Source: Phycomyces blakesleeanus NRRL 1555(-) (Eukaryota > Mucoromycota > Mucoromycetes > Mucorales > Phycomycetaceae). From it: a stretch of DNA of 64,000 nt. The position numbers and the translations under genes were made by a program. Each line of letters starts with the position of its first letter. Within the stretch, counting starts at the first letter, position 1. The notes under the pieces were generated by a model that did no database searches, had not been told where the DNA came from, and was given only the letters and a program-made list of their open reading frames with translations. This document shows positions 1 to 11,327 of the stretch, piece by piece. Location: the NCBI RefSeq assembly GCF_001638985.1, contig NW_017265173.1, positions 73,062-137,061 of the forward strand, in the 5' to 3' direction.

Positions 1-1559
1 AATAAAGTGTCAAAAATAATTGAATATTATCTTATTCCAAAAATAAAAACCGGGAGTTTAGGTATAATGTCTGTGTATCAACTGTTCTCGGGGATCAATT
101 ATATAGACTATTCCAAATGCAGAACAATGTATTATCTACCGCTGATTACATCTGTAATTTGATGTAGGCCTTGTTTTTGTAATAACAGGCGTAATAACAG
201 GGCACTTCTTTAATGTTTATTGGCTAAATGAATCGAAGAAAAAATTCTCACAGGTGCAAATGCTAAGCACGAGTCTCTCAATTGGATATTGTTCTGTTTT
301 GAAAAATGATTTTTTTATTTGTTTTTATTTTGGATAAAAAAAGTCTTTTTTTTGGCAATAATAAGGATTCTATATAGTATTACTATTTAATACACTAATC
401 TATTATATTGTACTTCTTGTAAATTTTGTTTCAGAATTTTTTGAATTAATAAACTCGGATAGTGAGTATATATGCTTACTGAAGCTATTTGATTAAAGGG
501 AGTAGAAAGATACTTACATACTGTTAGAATAATTTGTTAATAATGGAATAAAACACAGATTTATATTATCAAAAGTTACGAGCCAATGCGGCATTCAAGT
601 ATATATTACAAAGAAAGGAATATAAAACATATACATACATATTTACTAAAGGAACATGTCTTGTCCTTGAGTACTGGTCATATAAGAATGTGAAGAACCA
701 TTTCAACTATAAAAAAGGAGAGTGAGAATGCTGATATAAAAAAACAAAACAAAATAAAAACAACACAATAATAAAATGAATAACACGTACCCTTATATTC
801 TTTAAATGATTTGTTTTTACTGACCATATGTAAATCAAGGGTGAGCTATATTAAAAGTAGATGTTAGATATTGTTTTTAATACTGAGAAGAAGATGTTGA
901 TATAGATATATACGTATATGCCACCAATATGTTTTTGTGTTTCTTTTGCCTGCACCGGTTATATCAGAGAAATATATGTAATGACTATTTAAAGTAATTT
1001 ATAGTTAGTAAAATAATGATATATTTAATAGTAAAGTACCTCTTGTATAATGAAAGACACCTGCATCATATGTATATATTAAGGGTGCCTAAAGTGAAAC
1101 ATAGTAGGATTAAAAGAGTGTTATTTTTATTAATATTATTAAAGAGTAGAGAAAAACAGAAAAAGGTGGGAAAATAAAAAACAGTGTTTGAAAAAGCCGT
1201 AGACCCTGAAAAAGTTAGTAGACTGTTTCTCTTACTTTAAAAAAAAATTGTCTACTAATTATAGCTTTATATGTTTCATAAAACAATTTTTACTTACTAT
1301 ATACCTAAAGAAGTTGTTTTCTAGCTCAATTTTTTTCAAAATAATATATTTCGATCTCCTCAATCATTTAAATAAAGAAGTATTTACACACTCATACACT
1401 TGATCAACTTGCTCGCTTAATCATTAGCATAATTGTTTAATCACTCAATTATTCTACAATTCTTTACGTGTAAAGTACTCTCTTAAAAATTTATTAAAAT
1501 AGAAATATCAAGCACTATATACCAGAAACTTATTATTTTATTATATAGAAATACAGATA
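1..1559. other. 3' subterminal non-coding region of E1a
   Basis: No gene is seen. The stretch is AT-rich and matches 25464-27024 in inverted orientation. It contains a short tandem repeat near 178-200 (GTAATAACAGG twice), close to the element terminus. Subterminal repeats of this kind are often transposase-binding sites in CACTA elements, but here that is inference. Confidence 0.6.
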
Positions 1560-2749
1560 ATGGCTCCAAGAACTAACATCAACCAGAACGCACGTACCAA
1601 TGGATTAAAATCTAGGCCATTGATCAATGCAGTCAACACTGGGCATATAGAATCGTCAAATCCAATGATTGCTCCTAGACCAGAAAATATGTCAATTTCA
1701 GTGTCAGAGTTTAATGATGTAGTCAGTCTTCTCGCTACACTCAATAACAAAATGACAGCCGTTAGTTCCGATGTTAGTGAATGGAAAGGTAATTAAACAC
1801 AAACTATATTGTTTTCCAATAGACTGACTATTTGAACAGTACAATGCCAGGTGGGTACTCAATCGACTGGCATGCAAGCCGTTCTGGATTCTGATATAGA
1901 TCCTCAGGACATCATAAGCAGCTCAAGACACCCAAAGATCTCAGTAAGCTCAAATACTAAAATTATAAAAACAATCTCCCTTTAAATCTAACATCAATAT
2001 ACCTTTAATAGAGTATTGTTCGGGGGCGGTTAAGAGATATTAATCTTAAGACAGATGATTTGGAGTTGATCAGAGAGAATGATGATAAACCAACTTGGGA
2101 TGTCAATGTTGGTTTGTCTGACGAGTTTAACAAGAATCTTGCAAGTGATTTGATGCTTTACATTCGTCATCAACCTGTAGCAGCCATGGTACCACCAAAA
2201 GAGCTATGTGGTATAAGTGTAAACAGCTATTACAATCGCTTGGCTGCTAGTAAGCTTACTGAAGAAGACAGACAGACAAACACTACCTCAAACAGAATAG
2301 GAAATAGAAAGACTGCTGTAAACATTTCTATTTATAATAATTCAATTTTGACAAGTATACTTAAAATATTATATATATCGTAGCTTAATAAAAGGAGAAA
2401 AAGAACGTACACAAAGCATAAGGATGCCATCATTGAAAAGTTTAATTGGGATTATAATGGCGTTTTTTACAGAGACGCAATGTCTGGTGATAAGACAGAA
2501 ACCGATACTTCTGTTGTTGCATCTCGTCCTGATTGGCGTAGTGATGAGGTAATGTTTTATATAAAACGGTTTTTTTGTTATTTGATTCCTGATGTATATA
2601 TACATTTATAGTTGAATACCGTGTTTGACTTTCTTGATGAGCTCGCCAGAGATGACTTGGGAAAAAGAGCAACGCAGTTGAAGTCGCAGAGTCATGTGTT
2701 AGTACATGAGACAATTCCTCGTGGCTTGGTCACAAAAATGCCTGCGTGA
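1560..2749 (+). pseudogene. E1 second gene (unknown function), E1a copy with late stop
   Basis: This is the counterpart of the five-exon gene at 24259-25463. Exon 1 starts MAPRTNINQNAR at 1560; later exons carry KPTWDVNVG (about 2090), KRRKRTYTKHKDA (about 2390) and RPDWRSDE/LNTVFDFLDEL (about 2520-2645). Compared with the intact copy, TGG has become TGA at 2747-2749, removing only the last few residues. Introns have GT-AG ends and are roughly 60-110 nt. The function is not known; it may be a DNA-binding accessory protein analogous to plant CACTA TnpA, but no sequence homology to TnpA is claimed. Confidence 0.7.
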
Positions 2750-2871
2750 TCAAAACGCGTATAATAAAATTTCTGTCTTTTTAGTTGCACTCTTTATCAC
2801 ATCTCTTTTTATGTCTATGAAGTATGTTTTATATTATTATTATTATTTTAAAAAAAAGATAGAGTATTTTA

Positions 2872-5800
2872 TTAAGCGTACAGCTTTCTTGGCAGAGGAA
2901 TAACAACGACTTTTGCCGCACCACTACCAGACACATGACTTCCAATTGCAATTGGCAACAAGATGCGGTGAACAGACAGAATGTTGTTGTAGTCATACTT
3001 CAGAAATTCTGGCTCATACAACTCGATGCCCTGCTTGATTCTAGGTTGATGGCAAGGAATTTTGTACCACTCAACGAAGGCAAATACGTGTTGGGGATTG
3101 TGACAAGGGGAAAGGTTGGTGTGCGTGAGGTTTGGTGTAAAATCGTGCAAGAACAAGTACTTAATACGACCAGCATATCTTTCCTCAGAGTCTCCACTTT
3201 TTTCAATAAATTTCGCTTGTATATGCGATCCTCTCACGACCAAGCCTTCTCCACCTGTGTAAACTTGTTCAAGAAGATTGATGGACGAAATCTTTTGGAT
3301 TCGGTCATTCACAAACCAACAATTCCTGGTTGTTGTCTTGGCACTGCAAAGAGAATCATCGTCATACTCAATTTTATAGAAATCGAGCAGACAATCATAC
3401 TCGGATTTTCTCATTGTTGTTGGTGGCTTCAAACACAATGGTAGAGCAAAAAAAGGTAGAGGTTCGTTGCCAAATGTTTGCTTTGAAGGCTTTTCAGTGG
3501 ATTGTAGGAACGTTGGCAAGTGAAAGAGTGATGGTATCAAAGGATGTGGCGAAAGTGCAGGATTATAGATTTTACGACCAGACAGCTTGAGAAAGAGAGA
3601 GAGGAGTAAAGGGCTGGTAACATTTCTGAGATGCGCTTGACAAAAGTCACCATTGTAACAACTCTCAAGAAACCTTTTCATGTAGATATTCTCAAACCCA
3701 CTCTTCTGGTTTGTCTCAAACCCTTTCAATACACCATTATAGCGCTCAAAGCTAAATAGCCAAAATCCGTAAATTGGCCCAAAGTCCTCAATCGTTTCTT
3801 TTAGGTGGAGATGGAGATGCATATTTTGCGTGAATACATCTGGTTTATAAAAGTCTTCACAACCAACACAGAACTCCTCCAAACTTTCGTAAGCTTTTTT
3901 GATCCCATTTTTGGTGATACTTGGTTTCGTCAATTTTCTGCATGCATTGACAAAATGGATCCAATTGCCAAGCAGATCATCTCGCAGGCGTGTCTTAAGC
4001 AGAACAGAAGAGTATATCAGGCACCATGATTTTCACTCATCTGCCTTCATAAATGGAAATTTCTTTCCAATCTTTATCTTCAGAGTCGTATACCCTACAG
4101 GGAGTACCATTCTATTAGCCTCTTCCTGCATCTCTACAAAATCTTTGTCATTAAGCAAATTGTTTGCAATCCAAATATCCATCATTCGTTTTGCAGTCCC
4201 GAGAAAAAGGTTGTGCATGGGATTGGTAATGGCTGCACGCACTGGCTCAAAGTACACAAGTCGATGAAGCTCAGACAAACGAACACCATTCTCAATCTCC
4301 AATCGCTTTCTCTCTGTCAATGTCTTTGCATTCTTCCACAGATTTGCATGTCTGCGATTTTCTTCTTTTGTGCAGCCTACCCATTCCAAAAACTTAAGTC
4401 CAAAATAGTTTACAGCAGTGGTCCCATCAATACGAGCAAACTGACGATTGCATTTGTAGCATGCACATGTGCTGTTGTGAGATGTAAACCCACACGTCTT
4501 TCTTGCAGCAGGGATGTCGCATGCAACCATCAACAGAGCAGCGCGCACCAGAGCACCTGAGCAGTTATATGTATCAATTGTGATACCTTTATACAATAGC
4601 ATAAGTTCATCAACAAGAGGACACAAATAGTTATTGATCTCGTCGGTGCTTGCTTCTTTAGGTCCAGGCATCAATCCAACAAGAATGACATTTTCTGCCT
4701 TGTTTCGCTCTTCTCTCGGCAGATTGTTAATTTTCAGGTATATCGCACCACAAGAATATGTTACTCCATCAAATGGTTGAAACCAATCAATGTTCAGTGT
4801 CAATAGTAATGATCATTCCTTCGAAACAAACTGGACACCATCCTCATCCACTAATTCGTTCCACATCTTTCCATCATATACATCGAATAAAGTACCGTCG
4901 ACTTTTGGTTCACGATTCCATCTGTTGATCATACTCTCAAAAGAAGGACGTGTAAACATTTTTTTCAAGGTAGTTGTCAACGAGTTATAAACAAACATGC
5001 ACTTTGGAATCATGGCGTTCTTCATACTAGACTTGTAGAGATCATTCTTACAATGCGTCTTACTACCAACTCTTTTGAAATTGCAGTATGTATGTGTGTT
5101 GTTTCTGTAATCGTACAATGTGTGACAATTACTGCATGCTACATATTTTGATACGCCGTTTGTCAAGTCATTGTATCCTGTCATTTTCCTCAAACTTGGA
5201 ATGCTTGTGGGAAGTTGGAAATCCTCTCCATAATGTTCGAGGATTGTATTTATGAATGTAATCAAAATTACTGCGCCTTCATCCACAATGAAGCTAGAAA
5301 TAAATATCACAGTGAAAACCGCAATTACTCGATGCCAAATATTCTCTGGAAGGTTTTTTGTAGACTCTGTAAGTTATCATAAAATAATATTAATTTTTTG
5401 TTTCTTTAATTCAAACCTTTTTTCTTCAATCATAGTTTATTTTTAATATTTACCCTGTTCTTGCTCTCTGTTCTGTTCTTCTTGCTCAAATTCATCCGAT
5501 GACTCATATTCAGACTCATACTCTGAGGTATGCTCCTCTGTTTCAAAAAGAGATTCTTTCACCAAAAGAGGTAAGTGGGTATTAACATACTGCTCTGGTG
5601 AGGGTGCACCAATGGAGTAATTATCATCTATTGGTACCGAGTTTAAATAGAGTGTGTATTGGGTATAAAAAATAAAATACTATTACATTCAATATGTTCT
5701 TCAATTTGATCTACATTCATATCAGCTTCACCAGTGTTTACTTCGGCTGTCAAAACTATTTGTTCTAATGGATTAGAATACATCATATAAATAAATGAAA

Positions 5801-5967
5801 AATTGATAACTTAATTTACCATTAATGGTTTTATCCATATTCCTGTCATTATCATTCTGGGCATGACGCTTGGCAGTTCTTTTATCTGTCATGGTGTATC
5901 CGAGATGATTGCGATTGCATCTTGTGCATTTGCAACGAACTTCATTGGGATTGGCAATGGCAAACAT
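2872..5967 (-). pseudogene. E1 transposase (Tnp2/Plavaka-like), E1a copy with two stops
   Basis: This aligns end to end with the intact transposase at 21059-24154. It begins MFAIANPNEVRCKCTRC at 5967 and ends PLPRKLYA at 2872. Two nonsense codons interrupt the main exon relative to the intact copy: 4813-4815 (CGA to TGA, just before SLLLTLNIDWF) and 4033-4035 (TGG to TGA, after KFPFMKADE). Both are transitions. The core motifs remain readable, including LNIDWFQPF, LMPGPKEA, ACDIPAARK and MHNLFLGTAKR. It could be mobilised in trans by the intact copy but should not itself give full-length protein. Confidence 0.88.
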
Positions 5968-6220
5968 TTTTTCACTTAATTTTTTTTAATAATAAAGGAA
6001 GTGTGTAACAGCCGTTGCTTATTATAATTGTCTTTATTATTTTAAAAAAATTCTCTCAGGGACTCTGATATATATTAGGCTAATGATATGTCTTTAAATA
6101 TATTCTCGCTGCTAAACACAGGAAATGACCTGGGTTATAATTTTTTGGCTACTGTTATCAATAATTCCAGGTAAGTGGAATTCAATTATTTTAAGGTGTT
6201 TTTGCAGTGAAAAGAGCAGT

Positions 6221-6234
6221 GGGGATGTAGCTCA
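6221..6234 (+). repeat. 14-bp tRNA-Ala 5' fragment at 3' junction of LINE C
   Basis: GGGGATGTAGCTCA is identical to the first 14 nt of the tRNA-Ala at 20521-20593. It sits exactly at the 3' end of LINE copy C and is best read as the target-site duplication left by insertion into a tRNA-Ala gene. Confidence 0.8.
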
Positions 6235-6551
6235 GGTTAAAGATTATGTTTTATTAAAGAGATTTATTGCTGGCGATTTATAGATCATATAGCATCTCAA
6301 GTACAAAAGAAAAAGCAAAAAATGTCCAAAAGGATCACAAAAAGACAAAAAAATAGAAAGAGAAGAAAAGAACTAACACTAATAAGCTGAGAGTTGTACT
6401 CTACTCTCCACTTTGCAGCTGTGTAAAAATATTGTAACAGTAAAAGGGAGAAGATAGAAGTGCAAGCAGGCAGCAGTTCATGCGTGAAAAGACAAAAAGA
6501 GAAAGCAAATTAGATAGAAAAGAAAAAAAGGCAAGAAAAAGAAAACAAAAA

Positions 6552-9500
6552 CTAGCTAAGTCCAGCCCAAAGAGTACCAAAGTGAGTTTCATGAGTGTAG
6601 TCACTATCAGGGTTACAAAGCTTGTCAAAATGCCAGAGAATAGTAAGCAGTGCTACCCAATAAGAGGGGCAAGAAGCCTGACTAGAATTTGGGAGAGCAG
6701 TAATGGCAACATGAATTTGATTACAGTTTTGATCAGATGGAATAGGAAGACAGGCCAACAAATGGGCAGGAACCAAAGAGCAGACAGCAAGATGACGACG
6801 TGAGGTATGGTCAGTACCACAAGAGCAATCCTTAGGAGTGCCAGGCAACCAACCCATTCTCCAGCGGACAAGGCGGCTACGTTCCACCTTAGTTGCAGGC
6901 AAGAACAGAATAGGATTGACTTCCAAAAGAGGGCGGCATGCTAGGAACAAGACTTGGTTTGAAGACAATCGGAGCTGATCAGTTTTGAACTGTTGAAAGG
7001 TTTCGAAGTGATGTTTGAGAGCTTTGCCCCTATGAACATTTAAATCAATAGGGATGCTTTAAAGGAGAGTATTATGACGAAGAGTGACAAGTGATGAAGA
7101 CTGAGAGTAGTGACGGTGAAGAAGAGACAAAAGGCAGCCAGAGGGAAGGTAGTGAGCACAAATACAAAACTTTATTATCAGCACATCAGCATAGAAACTC
7201 ATACTAGGAAGGTGACATATATGTTTGAGCACAGTTGTAGATGAGGTTCGGTGCCCACCAACAATCATGCACAAACATTTATCTTGGATTTTCTCAAGCT
7301 GGATAGTATCAGTTCTTTTCAGAGGGAGAATAGCCAATCCATATTCAAATTTTGGTCTGATAAAGGTCCTATACAGACGAGAGCTGAGAAGCAGAGAGAA
7401 TCCAGACTGGCATGCTCCAACTGCATTCAGTGTTGCCATGGTTGCCAGGGCTCCAGAACGACGATGAGTGACAATAGAAGGCCCATGAATACCTTTATTG
7501 CGAAAAGAAACACCAAGATATATAAATTCCTCCACTACAGGAAGAATCTCATCATATAGAGATAGATCTGGATGGTTTGCAAAACGAGAAGGAGGGTAAA
7601 TGATAGCACATTTAGATGGACTCCAACGAAAACCAAGATCAAATGAGTGTTGGGCAGCCAAATGGATCATAGCCTGAACGTCATGAGCAGAACCAAATAT
7701 TGCCACATCATCAGCAAAAAGAAGTGTATTTATTGATGTTGATGAGACTGCATGCTGGTAGCCATCCACAACTGAAGGAGCAAGAAGAGACTGATATGCA
7801 TCCAATGAGGACGGAGACAATGATAGTACATAGGTAGAAGTGAGAGGAGATGCAACTGTGCGGAGGAGAGCTGGCAGGGAGTTGATATAAATGGAGTAAA
7901 GATGAGGACTAAGAACTGAACCTTGAAGAACGCCTGTCTTGGGTGAAAATGAATGTGAGGTGAAATTTCCAAGAAGAACTGAGATAGACACATCATCAAA
8001 CATATTGCCCAAAAGTCCAAGGAGAGCAGGTGGTATGGATCGTCTGAAAAGGGCATCCCAAATTACATGCCGATCTACAGTGTCATATGCTGCTTTGATA
8101 TCCAAGAAAGCAACTACTGGATAGTGGTGATGACAATTAAAATGAGCTTTCATCAGGTCATGTAGACAGAGAGCTTGGTCAAGAGCACCACGGCGAGGAC
8201 GAAATCTACCTTGGGAAACATCCAGAGGAGGAGAGAACTTATGCAACTCAGAAGCTATGCACATCTCAAACAACTTGCACACCACAGAAGTAAGGGAGAT
8301 GGGACAGTAGTTCGCAGCATTCTGAGGGTTACCCTTTTTAAATATAGGAAATACTTGGGCTTGGCGCCAGAGAGAAGGAGTGTATGACCATTGCCAGCAG
8401 ATGGTGAAAAGACAGGCAAGGAGAGGTGAGATGTGAGACCAAATGGGTTTTAGCATTTCTGCACAGATGTGGTCAGGACCTGGCGCCTTGCAGTTAGGCA
8501 TAAATTGCATGAAGGCCTCCACCACTGATGAGGTGAATGGGGAGTCAACAGAGGCAAAAGGCATGAGAGAGGTGTTGAGTGGTGGTGGTGAAGGTCGAAT
8601 GTCAGGAAGTATGTGTTTACTATAGACTGATGCGAGATGGTCACACATAACTGTTGCCACAACTGCTGGGCCATCATCATGCTGAAATGAGTGCTGTGGT
8701 TTCCTGCACCGTTTCAACTACTTTATCTTGGACGTGGCCTTGTTGAAATCCGAGTTCATTGAGTGGCAAAAAGCATGCCAAGACAAATGCTTTGCAGTTT
8801 GAACTTGCTGATGAAACTCCTTATGTGCATGTTGGTGCCAGCTCCACCAATTGATCTTGTCAATGTCACATGCTCAACGCCATTGCTTGTAACAACTATC
8901 TCTATGGTCGGCTGCAGCTTGCAATGCAGGGGTCCAAAACGATTTCCAATGTGAGAGGCGAGGGGGGCGAGAAGCAATGGAGCTACTAAGAGAGTCATAA
9001 ATGAGTGTATCGAAAGAGTTAGTAAGAGCATCAATGGGTGGACATATAGTTGGTGGATTCTGAACAAGGTCTTGCAGTGTGGTGAGAAGGGAGGCGGATT
9101 TGGTGACAAAGGTGGTGACATATAATGATCTGACATCATCTTCATAAAGACGTGACAGATTCCAAGTTTGGTGCATAGGTGAATGTGCTGGTGGTGAGTG
9201 TTGCAGGTCATAAGCAAAGGAAAGTAAGAGAAGTCGGTGATCAGAGCCTAAAGATAGTTCGGTTGCAATGTGTAAAGAAGGGTTGGCGAAGTTGGTGTTG
9301 GCAATGAAAAGGTCAATGATGCTGCTGATTTCAACTTCGTTACGAAAGGAAATGTATGTGGGTGTGCATGGTGAGAGAACTCCATTGAGGACAGTTAAAG
9401 ATCGTTCTTCAAGCCATTGCTCTAAAGCTACACCACGAGGGTTAGATGCATAGTCACCAGTTACTGAACCAAGGCGTGCATTAAAATCTCCACATATAAT

Positions 9501-9884
9501 GGTATCATCAGTTAAAGAAATGGCTGGGAGGATATTAAGAGCTTCATGAGTGGGCATAGAGGGTGGTAAGTAAAGGCATATAAGTCGAAGGGTACCAATC
9601 TTGACAGCAAGAGCATAGTTGTTGGGCATAGGCATTTGTGTGATGGCATAAGGACAGGAAGGAGAGACTAACAATGACAACCCCATTGATCCACAGTAGT
9701 TGCCAGCAACAGGAGATCCATAGAGATGAAACTGAGACCATGAGGTTGGAAGACGGGCTTGGGATAAGAGCCATGTTTCAGTTATAAAAAGCATATGAAG
9801 AGATTAACAGTGGTTGAGCACGTCTTTTATTACACAAGGTTGAAGTCCATTAGCATTCTATAATCTTATTGAAAGGTCACTCAT
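6552..9884 (-). pseudogene. LINE C ORF2 (endonuclease-reverse transcriptase), broken
   Basis: The frame reads through an apurinic-type endonuclease (ITETWLL, CGDFNARLG, SSIIDLF, SDHRLLLLSF), a reverse transcriptase (KAPGPDHICAEML, FLDIKAAYDTVDR, LQGSVLSPHLYS, LLFADDVAIFG) and a C-terminal CSCGTDHTSRRHLAVC cluster. Stops occur near the start (TAG and TAA within the first ~35 codons), at 8874-8876 (TGA after CYKQWR), at 8718-8720 (TAG after KIK) and at 7059-7061. The TAG at 8718 is shared with copy D. The start is the ATG in an ATGA overlap with ORF1 at 9881-9884. Confidence 0.85.
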
Positions 9885-10759
9885 TCAATCATAGCAGTGA
9901 GAGCATCAAGGGCACGTTTTTTGTTTGGAGCATCACCAAAGTGCTCAGCTACTGGTTGGGCAGGAATTTCCTCAATACCAATCCATCCTGACTGGACAAA
10001 GAAGTGAGCAACTAGCAGAACTAAGTGAGAACGCAAAAACTTGAGAGCTTGGAGACAGTGGGCATTTTAGAGAACCAAAGTCTGGGTTTTAAGACCAGAG
10101 ACAGACAAGTTGGCAAACTTGGGATCAGCAACATTTTTAGGATGAAATGGATCAAAGTTGTTGACAAGAGAGACCTTAGCACTAGCTAATTGGGACTTAA
10201 ATTCCTCAAGATACTGCACATGGACAAGAATGCTAATCACCCCACGAGCAGGAAAGTTAATATCTAACAGGCGACCAGTGTTAACACCAAGAGTGCGGAG
10301 AGAGCGGCGCACTTTACTGTGCGTAATATGACGTGAGCAAGGAATATAAACGTATTCAAAACCATCAGGACCAGTTTTGTCAGAGAACAGTCTTTGAGAG
10401 GCAGCAACCCGGCGGGCAGAAGGAACTTGAGGTGTCTTGGCTGGCAGAATCAAGCTTGTTTTGGTGGCCCAAGTGGAGGCAGCAGTTCCAAGATCTGCAG
10501 TTGACTGGGGTGCAGGAAGAGAAGCAGAGCTGGGAACAGGACCAGTCACATTGTTTTGCAACAATTGAGATCAGAGATCGGCATTCTCCTGCCGGACATT
10601 AGCTAATTGAGCATGCAATTGGACATTTTCGGCAGCAAGAGATTCCAAATATGCTGTACGTTCGTTAAGTGCATTGAACTGTGACTGCATACTGGTTAAA
10701 AACGTCACAAGTTCGGCTGGCAGACTTTGTATGCAATTAGCAGGCAACAATTGTAACAT
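9881..10759 (-). pseudogene. LINE C ORF1 (coiled-coil protein), broken
   Basis: Starting at MLQLLPANCIQSLPAEL, this matches ORF1 of copy D almost residue for residue. A coiled-coil-like heptad stretch (FNALNERTAYLESLAAENV) follows, then a conserved domain containing FEYVYIPCSRHI and TGRLLDINFPA. A CGA-to-TGA stop at 10571-10573 and a further stop near 10067 break it. In-frame sequence upstream of the chosen ATG is ignored because that region is not frame-conserved between subfamilies. ORF1 proteins of LINEs usually bind the element RNA; that role is inferred here. Confidence 0.75.
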
Positions 10760-11007
10760 GTTTGGAGATGATCTTGAGATGGCAGCAATCGGCAGAGAAA
10801 AAGTGAAAATTGGTGCTAAAATGACAGGAACGATAGAAAATTTTTTTTTGACAATGGATGCGGTGGTGGGAAGGGTAGATGCGTCGTGTTTGACAATGGA
10901 TGCAATGGTTGAAGCAATATTTCGGATGGATTGATGATAGAATTGTATGGATGCAAACTTTGAAAAACCCAAAATTTAAAAAAGTGAAGCTTACATGAAA
11001 GAGAAGT

Positions 11008-11021
11008 GCCTTCTTGGCTCA
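11008..11021 (+). repeat. Variant tRNA-like 14-mer between LINE C and LINE B
   Basis: The junction reads GCCTTCTTGGCTCA, where the other junctions have GGGGATGTAGCTCA. Only the GCTCA half matches. It looks like the 5' end of a different tRNA (acceptor strand followed by an A-box-like TGGCTCAG) rather than a mutated alanine sequence. Confidence 0.55.
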
Positions 11022-11327
11022 GATTAAAGATTATTTTTATTAAGGAGATATTGCTGGCAATCTATAGATCATATAGCCTCCCAAGTACAAAAGAAAAAGA
11101 TAAAAAAAGTCCAAAAGGATCACAAAAGACAAAAAAAATGAATAGAAGAAGAGAAATAAACAATACTAAGCTAAAAGACTGAACCTGCTCTCCACTTTGC
11201 AGCTGTGTAAAAAGTTGTAACAGTGAAAGGGAGGAGACAGAATTGCAGATCTAGAAACATTTCATGAATAAGAAGACAAAAATAAGAAGAAAAGAAGTAA
11301 AAGAAAACAGATATTAAATTATTAGAG

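Larger units (their letters stand above)
1..6209 (-). mobile_element. CACTA-like DNA transposon E1a (left end beyond window)
   Basis: This is a near-complete copy of the same element as 20817-27140, in reverse orientation. Base 1 corresponds to about 27024 of that copy, so only about 116 bp are missing off the window edge. The visible terminus at 6209 reads GTTTTTGCAGTG, the complement of the CACTGCAAAAAC end seen at 20817 and 58189. It holds a minus-strand transposase with two premature stops and a plus-strand second gene with one, so it is probably non-autonomous. It ends only 11 bp from the tRNA-Ala-derived 14-mer that starts the LINE array. Confidence 0.9.
6235..11007 (-). mobile_element. 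LINE copy C (subfamily 2), full length, decayed
   Basis: This is a complete but mutated LINE on the minus strand, distal to the tRNA in array 1. The 3' end (at 6235) reads, on the minus strand, ...ATAATCTTTAAC before the tRNA 14-mer, and the 5' end near 11007 carries the conserved TCTCTTTCATGTAAGCTT. The protein sequence is clearly closer to copies D and F than to A, B or E. Many premature stops make it inactive. Its position farthest from the tRNA fits its being the oldest insertion of the array. Confidence 0.85.

Noticed and set aside
4033..4815. Classical repeat-induced point mutation (RIP)
   Set aside because: RIP favours CpA and hits repeats densely; here changes are sparse, in mixed contexts, and near-identical intact copies persist.
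2872..5967. Host gene interpretation of the Tnp2-like proteins
   Set aside because: Three copies with identical terminal sequences, target duplications and insertion into LINEs show that they are transposon genes.
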